The notes beneath the pieces are model-generated. The model saw only the letters and a list, made by a program, of their open reading frames with translations. It had not been told where the DNA came from and ran no database searches. Of a stretch of 64,000 bases of DNA, positions 22,801 to 34,993 are shown one piece after another. The number at the start of each line of letters is the position of its first letter. Position 1 is the stretch's first letter. Where the stretch lies: contig VCMS01000083.1 of NCBI GenBank assembly GCA_022539475.1, positions 116,758 to 180,757 of the forward strand. The letters run 5' to 3'. The position numbers and the translations under genes were made by a program. Source of the stretch: Gracilaria domingensis (lineage: Eukaryota > Rhodophyta > Florideophyceae > Gracilariales > Gracilariaceae).

Positions 22801-24267
22801 TGTCGACGACTTTCTTTGCGTTTTCCCTTCTGCAGCCTTTTGTGTTTTCACTTCACTTTTGTTGCCGGAGGGTTTGGCAATGTCTGCTTTTGCGCTGCGC
22901 TCGTTGTCGTCTGGCCCTTTGCTGCCCAACGAACTGGGGTCGGACAGTATGCATCAATTTGTTCGTTTGCGCTTAGCTCGCTAAGGCAAAAGACATAAAC
23001 ATCATTACTATGGATTTGTCTGTCATCTGCTTAGAGTTGATTGGGACAATTTAAAGAAGACACCGATGATGAAGAAGCGTTAAATTCGTGAACTGATATA
23101 GAAAATTTTCTTCTATCAGAGAGTAAAAGCACATGTAATCCATGATCAATTTTTCTGCCATTAGACTCTTTACTGTGTTTTTGAATCATGTATGCAATAA
23201 ATTATAATTTGATTGTTCATTCTTTGCTTTGTTTCTGCGGTTGCAACTACTACTTCAAAAATGCCATCCCAACAAATGAGATTTTGACAAAAACATTTTC
23301 CTTGTTTGCATAAATTTAAGAGGTGTTCTAAAGCAATATCCAGAATCACTCTTTGTACATAATGCAAAGGTAGATGAATTCTTGATATTGTCTCCAAAAA
23401 ATGGAAACGTGGAACATGGTCTTTTTCTCAAATAGGTTTTTACTTTTTTCTATAAAAAGATGACATTGTTTTTATGCTATTATTACGGTAAATTCTTTTT
23501 CACTTTGCTATACAATTTTGAATTATGTACACAATGACTTATTGTCATTTCTGCTTGTTTGTGCTTCTAGATTCGAATTTATAACCTCACCGTCTTGAAA
23601 CGCTGCAAAATCCGTTTCAGAAATATGTCCTTTTTCTCGTAATATAATACACTCAAAATTTCAAAGATTTAAACATCGATGCTTTGCCATTAAACTTTGA
23701 AAAGCTTGCTTTCAAAGCACTGATATCTGTCTGGTTAAAAACTATTTAGAGGTGATTAAAGTTCTAAAGGATTATTTAGAATTCTTTGACATTCTTACTC
23801 ATCTCGTAAGACTAGTATGTTTTGGTAAAGCTATATGCCGTGTAAGTTTATATAGCTAAAACGTAAAATTGTGAGTCAACTAGAGATAACTCACTTTTCT
23901 GTAATACATATCTAGATATTATGATCGTCCACAGAAAATCAGTTTCATAAATTAGACTGTCGATGAAATACAAGACTGTAATCGTAGAAGACGAAGTCTC
24001 CCAAGATATAAGTCTGTAGTTTCTCAAAACATAGACCGTTTACAGTGCAAGCAGTAGATTGCAAAACAAATCTTGATTTGTACTTACCTAGTATTTTGAT
24101 AAATTACAAATTTAATATTAATTCCACACTTTTCTCTCGAAAGAAAAAACTCGTCAATTCTTCAGTTTTCGATGAAATACAGATAAATGATGAGGTAGAT
24201 CTGGTGAGATCTTGAATAAACGCTCCAATCAAAGCAAAGAAAAAATTAGAATTCTGACTGCGCGTTA
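22801..24267. other. AT-rich region without genes
   Basis: The GC-rich element B sequence ends at about 22980. Beyond it the DNA is AT-rich with no ORF of note. The stretch 22790-22980 is GC-rich and unlike pol, so it marks a rearrangement or insertion edge. Confidence 0.55.
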
Positions 24268-24275
24268 GATCTTTG
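24268..24275. repeat. left target-site duplication of the hAT-type MITE
   Basis: GATCTTTG directly before the element, repeated exactly at 24831-24838 directly after it. Eight bases is the hAT superfamily length. Confidence 0.85.
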
Positions 24276-24830
24276 CAGGCCTGTATTTTTGACTGACTGA
24301 CTTGATAGAAAAATAAGTGACTAGTGACTGACTGACTAGCAAGTGCAATAAAAATCTAGTCAAATTTAGTCATTTACAGTACACGTGGCCATTGACATAC
24401 GTGTTAAATCATAACCACTAATTTTCCTACACGTGTGTAATATAATAACCTAAATGGTTTTCAAATTAAGTCTTGAGTTAATTTTTGACTATAAATAGTA
24501 AACATAGTTTTCAATTGTTAAGATATCCCTTTGTTTGATTAATTTTGCTGATTTTATCAATGTGTTGCTCATTTTTAAAAACTTTTCTAAAACTTGAAGT
24601 TTGATAACAACATTCTTTAGAACGAATATACCTTGTTAGAGGCTAAGCAAATGGACATATATACATATACTTATATATTTTCGACCAAGAGCAGCGCAAT
24701 TAAATTTCTAAGCAAACGCGCTTAGAGAAAGAACCAAGGAAAATGTGACTAAATGTGACTGACCACGAATGTTTTTGAGTGACTTTGACTTTTGGACTTG
24801 CTGGAAAATCTAGTCACAAATACGGGCCTG
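24276..24830. mobile_element. non-autonomous hAT-type element (MITE), 555 bp
   Basis: Terminal inverted repeats match at 17 of 19 positions: left CAGGCCTGTATTTTTGACT, right (reverse complement) CAGGCCCGTATTTGTGACT. A perfect 8-bp duplication flanks the element. There is no ORF, so it would need a transposase supplied elsewhere. Its ends are packed with TGACT motifs in both orientations, like the subterminal transposase-binding repeats of hAT elements. The interior is AT-rich. Confidence 0.85.
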
Positions 24831-24838
24831 GATCTTTG
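24831..24838. repeat. right target-site duplication of the hAT-type MITE
   Basis: GATCTTTG, the exact partner of 24268-24275. Confidence 0.85.
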
Positions 24839-25079
24839 ATACCCGAAGCTCCATGCTGCCGGCTTTGAATGTTGACTATGGTGCTATTTTTTCGGTCGGG
24901 TTTTACAGCTCTGGACTACACATAAAAAGCTACCGCTTTCGGGTTGCTACAGAGTAAAGTGCGGTAACTATCCGCCAAGTTCTCAAACCTATCATCTTTT
25001 GACATGACCGATTCTTCCTTGATGACTGCTAATGACTACTACAGGGTCGACTACGGCTAAATTCGCCTGACTTCATGAC

Positions 25080-25213
25080 TTTCAGGGACCGACTACAAGT
25101 TGTCACCAATACGCCCCTGCTACATATGACTACATTTTTATTGCAAAGCAAAGAAAATCAGTCAAGAATTATTTGTTTTCACTTAAAGTTAGTCAATCGC
25201 AAATGCGGGCCTG
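25080..25213. mobile_element. further hAT-type right ends, probably truncated copies
   Basis: Two sequences resemble the MITE's right terminus. The one ending at about 25124 reads, in reverse complement, CAGGGGCGTATTGGTGAC. The one ending at 25213 reads CAGGCCCGCATTTGCGATT. TGACT motifs are again frequent upstream. No matching left ends or duplications were found, so these look like partial or nested copies. Confidence 0.45.
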
Positions 25214-25615
25214 GTTACCATTCACAAAAGTCAAGCATTTACGTTCCTAGTGGTTTCTACTAGATCTTCGCGGTTTACTTGTGAAAGAGGCCTTGCCTCT
25301 TCGAATCTCTGCTTTTTTTCGTAATAAATAAGTACTTCAAATAGAATCATAAATGGGCGGGAAACCAAGATGATATCTGTTGAAACACCTGTCCATTTAT
25401 GAATGTTGACCGCAGCAGTTAAAGACGTTCCGGTTTTGTAAGGACTCCCGCAGCTACTGCGCCAAACACACTGCATCCGCCGTTTTGATGAACTTTCAAA
25501 CAGCGTAAATACCAGCCACCACTAGCTTTCCCAGTTGTACTTCTTTTACAGCTTTTTCACACAAGTGAAACCTAACAATTCTAAAATTTGTTTAAACAGA
25601 ATACTTAGCTCAGAA

Positions 25616-26341
25616 ATGAGCCACGAAAACCGACAGGGATCGAAGAGAGCTCGCCCGAGTGATTCCGATTCAAATATTCTTTCATTGGACCAGAGATCGC
25701 AGCGCCGCCGACATTATTACCACAGACCTCTACCCGCGTCCGGTCAATATAGGCTGCCTTCGAACAGTGAGCTGGGCCCATCGGGGATTCAAAATCGTCA
25801 CACTGAAGGAAGAGAGAGTCACGCGTATCGCTCTTTCAGAGAGCCGCTGACTCCATCTCTTCGTCTTCCAAGTTTTCAAGCTGTAGCGGACATGGTTCGA
25901 AGCAAGCACCCTGAGTGGAAGCCAGTAAGTCCGAGGCCCAACCGTAGGGGATGCGAGGCTGCATCGTCCTGGCAGCAGGCTCACAGGGAAGGATCAGGGA
26001 TGTCGTCAGCAGCCCCAAGCCGGCCTTCATCCAGCTTAGACCATGGACGTTCTCAGACCAAAAATGCACAACCGCGAAGACCTCACCTGCAGTCATGTCC
26101 AAACTGTGGAAAATGGTTTCAGCGCCTCTCTCTGCACATGCAGAGGTGTACAGTGCATTGGTGCGAGCAGCCGGGGTGCAATTATTTCACTACGAAGGCT
26201 TCGCACTTCCATAGACATGTCGCTTCGCATATTCAGGCGAGTGGTCGATCGCATCAGTGCTCTGTATGCGGCAGCCGTTTCAAAGAGCGGCGCTCTTTGG
26301 GGTGGCACATGCGGAGGAGACATGGTGTAAGATTGGAGTGA
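25616..26341 (+). CDS. C2H2 zinc-finger protein
   Basis: 241 codons from ATG 25616. The frame is open further upstream, but TTTAAACAG just before looks like a 3' splice site, so the extra 27 residues are probably intronic. The N-terminal 155 residues are Arg/Ser/Pro-rich and disordered. Three zinc fingers follow near the C-terminus. The first starts CPNCGKWF and ends HMQRC (C2HC form). The second runs WCEQPGCNYF to HRHVASH. The third runs CSVCGSRF to HMRRRH. This layout fits a nuclear nucleic-acid-binding protein. No target can be inferred. The frame is intact, between AT-rich spacers, and does not belong to a recognised element. Confidence 0.7.
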   Translation: MSHENRQGSKRARPSDSDSNILSLDQRSQRRRHYYHRPLPASGQYRLPSNSELGPSGIQNRHTEGRESHAYRSFREPLTPSLRLPSFQAVADMVRSKHPEWKPVSPRPNRRGCEAASSWQQAHREGSGMSSAAPSRPSSSLDHGRSQTKNAQPRRPHLQSCPNCGKWFQRLSLHMQRCTVHWCEQPGCNYFTTKASHFHRHVASHIQASGRSHQCSVCGSRFKERRSLGWHMRRRHGVRLE

Positions 26342-29300
26342 ATAGAGCCTTAGCCAATTAGACGAACAAATGCGGAGATTCTCCCATGCCAACTAAAAAA
26401 TCAGTGCTTTAAGAAGCGAGCTTCTCGAAGAAAACAAACCCACAAAGCTCTTTCGGAAACCCAGTTAGCCATTGAATCAAAATTGAAAGCGCAAAATGTA
26501 AAAAATTGGGATTGTTGTATGCTATACAGTGTACAGGGTACTTCTTCTGTCAAATGTCGCGCAAAATAGTTTTGCCTTTGTACACGGTTTCTATATCTAC
26601 AGATATATACAGATAAATGTCACAAGTATGCAATTATCTCTTTAGAAAACAGTTCATAGACGTAGTTTTTTGTAACCAAGCCGCCAGTCATCTTGTTTGG
26701 TATCCAACTACGTTTCAAATCTAATACTGACAATCTAGTAATTATTATTACATGTCCCATTAATGTATTAGCTGTTGCACTCGCGCACAATTTAGAAGAT
26801 AAAAAATGGAAAAATTTCTTTTTTCCACTTTTTGACAGTTTTGTATAGCAGTTGATACATGCAGTAGGAAAGTTTTGTGGTTTTACCTGACGAGACAGAA
26901 AATAAAGCCTTCCTTTAAGACAAGCATATTAAGTGCAAAACTATAATAAATTAGGAGTAAAATATAGTGACGGGTATCCAAAGTTGGGCTATAGTTAACC
27001 TTCTTATAACTGTTTTTAATGCAGAAAGTAACGCTCTGAACTCTTATGTTTGCCACAGGTGATTTGTATTTGTTCAAAGCGGTTGTAGTACATATATTCT
27101 TATATATGACATTTTATAAGTAATTAGAACTTTGCTTGAATGAAGTCAGTAAACAAAACGTAGCTTGAACTAATTTCCGGCAAGTAGTCATTCTTTGGAA
27201 AATTTAATAGTTTTGAACAAAAAGTCCTTTCAAATTGTGTTCCAAAACTTTCAAAGTTTTAAGATTTTTTTTGTATAGGCTTGCACAATCTTAGTTTCGT
27301 CAGTACCAAAGTTTTAGGAGAAGCGATGGCAAAGCATTGCAAACGATGCTATCAACTTCCGTTTTAGGATATGCATAGTGTCGAGTGTTGACAGTGACCT
27401 GAAACGGAATTAGGTCGTTTCTGATCGGCCTTGTTGACCTTGAATTGAAGGTTTACAGAAGAGGTAGCTACTTGAATTTTATTGATTCGAATGTACTGGG
27501 TAGGGTATATACTACACATAGTATGACACCAGTATCAGTACATAAAGGACTAGTCTAGATCGAAACGAAGTAAAAGAGAGCGACTATCGATTATTACAAC
27601 TACTACTATTATACCCCAACTGCATCCATCTTTGTCCCGGAGTGTTCGCTTCACAGCAACCTCAACCACAGATGACCGCTCGTCAGTGAAATCGACAGAA
27701 CGTCCACCACTCAGCCACCAAGCAGGCCGAGTGACGGCGTAGTTCTGTGAGAAGTTCATGCTACGACATAACAGCTCATCAGAGAGCCGTTTGTTTGTGT
27801 AAGAACTTTGAGCAGCCCTACTGCACTGTCCGCAGTAGACTGCTACTTTGAGGCTGAGTTTTTACACATAGGCATTGCCTCCAAAATCATGTCATCGAAG
27901 AAAATGTTTTTGCTCAATTTTAATTTGTTGGCATCCATTGATCTAATAGATAGTCAAAGTTGTTGCTCGGTAATTGCAAAATAAAATTTAGTTAGGATAT
28001 TGGAACATATCTACGCATTTGCAGACTACTTCTGTAGTTTGTTAATAACTCTAACTTTCCTATGCGATACATTAGGTGAGTACTCAGAACAGAAATAAAG
28101 CATGAAATGCAGTAATCATTTCTACTGCACAGTTAAACTGATATTTACTATTTCATTTTATGGCGGGAGCGTTTCCTCCTCGCTTTCATCAAAGCGATTA
28201 AATTTGTGATTTAAACGCCTTTTTTCTCGACAGGGGAGGTGGTGTGGGCATCGTCTTGTGAGAGGGAAAAAAGTTCAGGTGACAGATCGAGGAACTGCAC
28301 AACTACTCAGTTACTTCATATGTTCATTTATATATACTTAAGGGGGTTCTCCAAAATCGAATTAAAATACGCCGTGTGACCCGGCGCATTTTTGTAAATT
28401 TTTATTGTCTGATGGTGCTGTTTGTGAAGAAAAATGACCTGCTCTAATTACAAGCCGTAAAGTTTGAGAGTGTACCAAACAGTAGGTTCAAAATACCAAA
28501 ACCAGCCTTTTGCTGCTTTAAAAATTCTTTCTTTGAGCAAAGTGCTCGACTAGCTCAACTTTTTAGCTCAGCAAGCTGCGGTAGCGTGTTTAGGAACTAC
28601 ACGTATTTGCATCGTGTTTTATTTACAACAATGCGAAGGCTAACCTAAGTTTTATGGCACCTCACTACAGTTATGTGTTATTAAATTCAGATTGGCAATT
28701 ATTCTGTACCGCTTACATTTCTGACAGTATTAGGATCTTTTCAATGTGAATATTTACTTTTCATTCGCGATTTTGATGAAAGTTGCTTTTACCATTGCCC
28801 TGTTCTAAGAACTAGATGGCCGTTCTACTCAAGTTATGGGCATAAGTTCGTAGATATCGCAGAGTAGAACGCTATAATAATACAACTTAACAGAAGCTAT
28901 TGTTTTCGTCGGAACTTTTGCGCAATCTATCCGTCAAAATTAAGAAAAAATGTTAATTTTTAATGTTACATTTGGCCAAAATTTTCCGGAAGGAAACGCT
29001 ACGACATCAACTTCAAGTGCCAAGTTGTTTGCCCCATATCTATGTTCTTCCTAACGGGGTATTCTTCAAGTCCTTCTCAATACAGAGCGAATTTACGGCA
29101 AAATCTAAATTGAAAAAGTGAACTTTCGAAATTAAGAAGTGAAAACGTCATTATAAACATTTGTTGCAGTTCAAAAACACACTTAACCGTAAGTGTGAGT
29201 AAGCTATTTGTCGAATCAAAAACCTCCTTGTAATCTGACAAGAGCCATTACAGTACTAATTCGATATTAAGCTTAAAAACAAGCGAAGGCACTGCTTTAT

Positions 29301-29346
29301 CGTCTAACTCGCGTCTTTTCTCGCATCTTCTAGAACGTTTGTTAGT
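26342..29346. other. 3 kb AT-rich gene-free stretch
   Basis: Only short, motif-free frames occur. There is no clear tandem repeat or RNA signature. It ends at the copia insertion site. Confidence 0.55.
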
Positions 29347-29351
29347 AGGAG
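29347..29351. repeat. left target-site duplication of the copia element
   Basis: AGGAG, repeated exactly at 33889-33893. Five bases is usual for copia integrases. Confidence 0.85.
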
Positions 29352-29447
29352 TGTCAATCAGCTTTACAGTTGGCTCCACCACTTAAGACAGAAGAACCGA
29401 ACGAGTTCAGAGCAGTAAACGAGAGCCAGGTCTCTCCATCCTCCACA
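29352..29447 (+). repeat. 5' LTR of the copia element (96 bp)
   Basis: Very short LTR. Relative to the 3' LTR it lacks 43 bp lying between two CAATCAGC direct repeats, with one copy of the repeat retained, which suggests slippage or recombination after insertion. Confidence 0.9.
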
Positions 29448-29665
29448 GGTTTTGGGCCACACGCAAAAACAAGACTCCAAACCATACCAGAACTCCCGCT
29501 CCCCATACACACAATACAACGTAAGCCTACAACAAACTAACTCGTCGCCTGCGACAAGAGGACACACGCGACATTGCCAATTTTACCCACGAGCTCTATC
29601 CTAACGCCGTCACAACAGCACATGACACACACACCCCATCCGATACAACACAAGCCCTGCCAAAA

Positions 29666-32600
29666 ATGCAGCCCAACAATACACCACATCTACCCCCTCT
29701 CAACCCTGACAATTACTAGTATTGGGAGTACTCCATTCGAAACCATGCCAAACGCATCCAAGCTCTTGAACACCTCACGACCAACCTGGCACAACCAGTA
29801 GACCCAGCAGAAGCCACCACGTTCTACACAAAGCAGTCTAATCTGGCCAAAGCCATTATGTGCAGCGTACCACCCGCAATTTTTGGACAGATATTCCAAC
29901 CCCGAGACGACCCCACACCACACGAGCTCTACAATAAAGTGCTCGAACAAGTTAACAGAAACACCGAAGAAGACCATCAGTTCCTAAAGACAGAGGCGGA
30001 AAGTATAACTTTCGATGACGACACCAACATAGACGAATACGTCAAAGCACACCGTCATGTCCGAGAAAGGATGCTAGCCACTCATTACCCCAAAATAGAG
30101 AACGAGCAAACCACAGTCTCCTTTCTTATCGAAGGCTTGAACACGAACCCGGCGCTCACAACAGTAGTACCCAATTTTTTGGACAAAAACCCAAAACCAT
30201 ACAGGAATTCACACGACGCTTCAAAGAGCTGTACAACTACACGAAACGGCTGCAACGCATCACACCACCCGCACCAGCACAGCCGCAATTCACCGGGGAC
30301 TACGGCCGTCCTGGACCTTCGCGACCATACAACCCTTATTACAAATACACTCCGAGAAGCAGACCGCCTTTCCGAGGTATACCTTGCAAATACCATGCAA
30401 ACAAGGGCATACGGCCACAACACATGGACGAACAATGCAGAGACCCAGCCCATCCGAAAAACAAACATACACAGGCGAACTACGCTCAGTGGAGCTATCC
30501 CCAATTGCCGCCGCCTCAGCACCACCCTCCAGGCTTCCCCCCATCTCCGTACGCTCACTCACCCCCCCAAGTTGACATAGCGTCGGAGGCACACACGGAA
30601 AGCACGAGTACGTTTTTCCTCGACAGCGGACCAACTCCCACGCACGTCACGCAACCTGCCCCTAACATGAATCCCCTTCACTTTCCGGTCTACACTCAAA
30701 CGGCTACAAACCAGCCGAGCAAATGCACGCACCATGGAATAATCAGAATCAAGCCAGCCAAGAGTAAGACCCTTATACACACATATGCACTAGCAAACCG
30801 AAAAGTGAAACACAATCTCCTATCCGTACACGACTTAGCTACTCGTTACGGACTTGTCACGTCTACCAACAATCGAGCCACCATCATCGACACGACCAAA
30901 ACTGTGCCCACAACAATTGCCACAGCAACGTGGTCAGGAAAACAATATGTGCTCAAGGGATTAATAGGAATTGCAGTAGCCAATATGGCCACGCGCACAT
31001 TACCACGTAAAGCAGTACTTCCAAAACAAACCAAACAAGTCAAACGATCTCAAAAACACTCAACAACAGCTGCCCCACCGCCCAAAACACAAACACCAAA
31101 GACGAGGTATACACTCGCTAATCTCCGCAACATATACAATCCCGCACAACAACTACCACTCTCCAACATACATGCCGCCGCCCACAAATGGCATGTAAAA
31201 CTCAACCACGCCCACCCACAAAAACTGGCACTCACCGCAAGGCACAGACTTATACCCACACTCCCAAGAGCACTACCATATGACACCATCCTAACGTGCT
31301 CAGCCTGCGCACACGCAAAAGCAACACCAGAACCACACAAATCGAAGGCACATGGCTACCAGGTAGGAGCATACATCAGCTCCGATACCTGCGGCCCCAT
31401 CAAGCCCCCTTCAACGCACGGAAACAGCCACATCCTCACGTTAATCTGCGCCACCAGCAGATTCGCATTCGCACACTTCCTCCAACACCGCAAGGATATA
31501 CCAGCATGCGTAGAACAAACCCTCCACCACATCACCCACAGAATGAAACACCCCCTCACAGACTTTCGCAGCGATAACGCAAAGGAATATACCTCCAGCA
31601 GAATGCAAACAATATATTCCAACCATCAAGTACAACACCACCTAAGAACGCCTCACCAGCCAGAAGAAAATGCCATAGCAGAACGATTCAACCGCACCAT
31701 CATGGAATCAACACGTTCGCTCCTAGCGGCAGCCCAACTGCCCAACACATATTGGGAGGACGCAGCCAGAGACACGGTGTTCAAATACAACCTCCTCTAC
31801 CACAGCAGTGTAGGAACATCCCCATATCACCTCTGGTACGGTACGAGGCCAAACCTACAACGTGTATTCACATTCGGAGAGCTCGGCAGTATTCCAGCAT
31901 ATGCTCCCAAAAGCAAACTCCAAACCAGAGCACAACCGGCTCGGTATATGTATGCTAATTCACTCACGCACATCACAGTGATGAACCTAGCGACAGCCAA
32001 ATATGAAAGTATCAGAGCCAAGGACTTCAAACCATATCATACAACCACGGACCCCACCGTCGCTCTCACACATGCCTACAAAGCTCGAGCAATAACGCTG
32101 CAATTACCACCATCCACCATACAAATAGACACACCCCCACCCAACAATCTGAAGCAAGCCAGGAAATATCCAGATGCTACACACTGGCAACAAGCACATG
32201 ACGCCGAACTCTACAACATAGACCACCACCAGAGCATCCAATGGCTCCCCCTCGACTTTCAACCGCCGACGGAGAGCATCATACCCCTGATGATGCTTTA
32301 TAGAAATAAGCGCTCAGCAGAAGGCACAATCATCCAAAGAAAAGCGCGCTGTAACCTCAGAGGGGATCTAATGAAGCCAGGCTTACATTACGACCCCACG
32401 CATACCACAACATACACGGCAGACCGAACGACACAACGCATACTATTATCACTTCATGCCCAACACAACCTACCATTGGAACACTTCGACATCAAATCCG
32501 CTTATTTGCATGAACCCTACCAACACACAAAACCGGTCTACGTACGGCAAATGCCGAAGTTCGATGGAACTTACGCTCACAACAGCAAGTACGGACTCTT

Positions 32601-33776
32601 GAAAAAGGCAACCTATATGGCTCGCCACCGGCAGCTTATTATTATAACCACGGTCTCAAAAAGTACCTATCCCAACTCAACTTCCGAGCAACCGAACATG
32701 ATCCATGCCTATATACAAAAGCGGAGCCAAACGGCTACATCATTATTAGCACCACAATAGATGACTTCTTCGTACTGGCAACCTCCCAAGACTTGATCGA
32801 CGAATTACACAACCAGCTGCTCCAGAAATACAAAGTCAAAAGACTGGGACCTCCAACTAGATTCCTTAATTGGACCATCCAACGTACAGCACAAGGACTA
32901 CATATATCGCAACCCTATACAATAGACGCACTGTTAGTCCAAACGGGAATGCAGCACTGCAATCCGACGACCACACCATACAACAACGTTAAACCGCTAG
33001 ATCAACAAGAAGATACGAAAAAACTTACGCCAAAGGAAGCAACGCAGTATCGCAGTATCTTAGGTGAGATCCGCTACATAACAGATAGCACCCGCCCGGA
33101 TCTAATTTACGTAACCAACCGCCTGGCTCAATACATGAACAACCCACAACAACACCATTGGATGGCGCTCAAAACGCTACTACGGTACCTCAAGGGGACA
33201 CGCACCCACGAACTTCTCTATCGATCACACAATAGTCAGCAAATACAGACGTAATTGGAGGCATATAGCGATGCCAATTTCGCGAATTCCAAATTCCGCA
33301 AGTCAATAACCGGCAATGTTCATCTCCTCAATGCCACTCCAATCTTGTGGGAATCCAGCAAACAGTCAGTAGTATCACTTTCAATCACCGAAGCTGAGTA
33401 CATAGCGGCAACAAATGCTACTCAACATTCCAATTGGATCCGCAAGCTTGTCAAATCTTGCTTTGCAACCCAACGAGATCTGACGCCGCACTTTATCGAC
33501 AACCAATCGACCGTTCTCATTGCATCGAACCAAGCGCCCACAAAGTGCAAAAAGTATATAGATATTCGCCATCGTTATCTCGATCATCATGTGTCCTCGA
33601 AACTCATTCAAATCTGTCGCATCCTCACGACCCAAATGCTAGCAGACCTGCTCACCAAGCCACTCCACCGCAACCGATTCACCACCCTTTGCACCCAACT
33701 CAACATAATCCCGACCCCCCTGTCAAAATGCCAATCATCAACCGGGGACTGTCAATCAGCCAATCAACACTGCTGA
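29666..33776 (+). pseudogene. copia Gag-Pol polyprotein, broken by stops and shifts
   Basis: ATG 29666 opens the Gag frame, with TAG at 29717-29719 and a one-base shift near 30190. The frame then passes a Cys/His site (CKYHANKGI to HMDEQC) into protease (FFLDSGPTPTHV). It continues through pre-integrase (CSACAHAKA), integrase with Asp in SSDTCGPI, Asp in DFRSDNAKEY and Glu in NAIAERFNRT, and reverse transcriptase (FDIKSAYLHE). A shift between 32615 and 32660 precedes the catalytic IDDFFV. TAA at 33252-33254 precedes RNase H (AYSDANFA, SLSITEAEYIA, DIRHRYLDHHV). All enzymatic landmarks are present but split over four defects. Confidence 0.9.
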
Positions 33777-33888
33777 TTAGCATTTTTCCAGACGCCAATC
33801 AGCCTTACAGTAGGCTCCACCACTTAAGACAGGAGAACCGAACGAGTTCAGAGCAGTAAACGAGAGCCAGGTCTCTCCATCTTCCACA
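33750..33888 (+). repeat. 3' LTR of the copia element (139 bp)
   Basis: Starts TGTCAATCAGCC after a short purine-rich ACCGGGGAC, the probable polypurine tract, and ends TTCCACA. It contains the 43 bp missing from the 5' copy and a 7-bp inverted repeat AATCAGC / GCTGATT near its start. Confidence 0.9.
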
Positions 33889-33893
33889 AGGAG
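33889..33893. repeat. right target-site duplication of the copia element
   Basis: AGGAG, partner of 29347-29351. Confidence 0.85.
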
Positions 33894-34105
33894 CTTTGCT
33901 ATTGCTACTATTGCTATTATTTTATTTTAAAAAATTGAATCACAAACTCGCATTTCACACACTTTTACTGTTGATAGCGAAGAGCTCATTGATCTATCCT
34001 ATAGATGCGCATGTCGAAGCCTAAATATGCCGAACTCCGAGCGTTTTTGCAACACACCACTTGTTTCCTTTGCTAGACGTGTGTAAGTCTCAGCGTCAAA
34101 TACAC

Positions 34106-34624
34106 CTAATGGCATACCAAACGTCTCACGAACTTTTCGGGGACGGCCACATCAACTTGAACCTCAACTAGAATACCCTCCAACGCAAGAGCCTCGACAA
34201 AGAATAAAGTGCTCGGCGGGGCTAGCCCAGGCCCACCCATTGCACTTGCCGTCAACAGATCCAGAGCAGTACTTGCATCAACTCCGAAAAATATGACAGT
34301 TGCTTTCAGAAGGTCGGTCATGTCTGCTTCAACCGCATCCAGTGCTAGTCCAACGTTGACAAACGTTTGCTCCAGCTGTTCTTCGAGAGTGTCACCTATG
34401 AGGTCGCCGGTTACGTTGAATGCATTTTGTCCTGCAACATGGGCCACGGCATTCTTTGTATCCACCACGATTTGAGAGAAGCCGAATGGGGTGGGATCAA
34501 GAAGCGTGGGCGGGTTGATGATCACCAAACGGCGGCCTCGACGTCCATAGCAGTAGAAGCTGGCGTTGCCGTTTTGGACGAAAAGAATTATTGCGAAGAA
34601 AATATAGGCGAAGCGAATGTGCAT
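34106..34624 (-). CDS. secreted RidA/YjgF-family protein
   Basis: 172 codons. Residues 1-22 form a signal peptide ending near GNA. From about residue 46 the sequence follows the RidA (YjgF/YER057c/UK114) fold: GFSQIVVD, HVAGQNAF, GDLIGDTLEEQLEQTFVNV, LKATVIFFGVD, then PPST at 136-139 and a final beta strand. Family members are trimeric and many deaminate reactive enamines and imines. The catalytic Arg of RidA proper, in the P-x-R-S/T motif, is Pro here, so imine deamination is unlikely and another role is expected. A TATA box lies about 100 bp upstream of the ATG. Secretion is unusual for this mostly cytosolic or mitochondrial family. Confidence 0.75.
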   Translation of the reverse strand: MHIRFAYIFFAIILFVQNGNASFYCYGRRGRRLVIINPPTLLDPTPFGFSQIVVDTKNAVAHVAGQNAFNVTGDLIGDTLEEQLEQTFVNVGLALDAVEADMTDLLKATVIFFGVDASTALDLLTASAMGGPGLAPPSTLFFVEALALEGILVEVQVDVAVPEKFVRRLVCH

Positions 34625-34725
34625 GATGGCCTTCGTTGAAGATTGTGCGAGACCGATGGAGTACCAGATTTAGAAATAGAGTTGAGCGGAGGCTCTAAGT
34701 TGGTCCAAGTTTGGTTTGAGTCTGG

Positions 34726-34733
34726 CTTTTATA
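34726..34733 (-). promoter_or_regulatory. TATA box of the RidA-family gene
   Basis: TATAAAAG on the minus strand, 102 bp upstream of the ATG at 34624. The transcript start would be near 34700. Confidence 0.65.
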
Positions 34734-34993
34734 TCCGAGGGTGGGGACTGAGACGGTTCCCAGCGAGAAATACACTTATCGGACGTATCCACGAAGGAGA
34801 GCAAAAAGATCCGCGAACAACCACCGTTAAGAATGCCAGGCACGCCACGTTGCTTTGAAAGAACACAAGGGACTTATCCGTGAAAGACATCGTGAATCAA
34901 CTGGTTTCGTGCGAATGAATGGATTGTATTAATTCTTCTTGCTTGTTCGTCATCGGAGGGTTGGCTTACCCGAAGAAGAAGCTGGAAAACAAG

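Larger units (their letters stand above)
29352..33888 (+). mobile_element. full-length Ty1/copia retrotransposon, decayed
   Basis: 4,537 bp bounded by LTRs that start TGTCAATCAGC and end TCCACA, with a perfect 5-bp target duplication. Inside is one Gag-Pol frame in copia order (gag, protease, integrase, reverse transcriptase, RNase H). The LTRs differ at 4 of about 85 shared positions plus one 43-bp deletion, so insertion is not recent. Stops and frameshifts make it non-autonomous. The codons are strongly C- and A-rich compared with neighbouring DNA. Confidence 0.95.
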
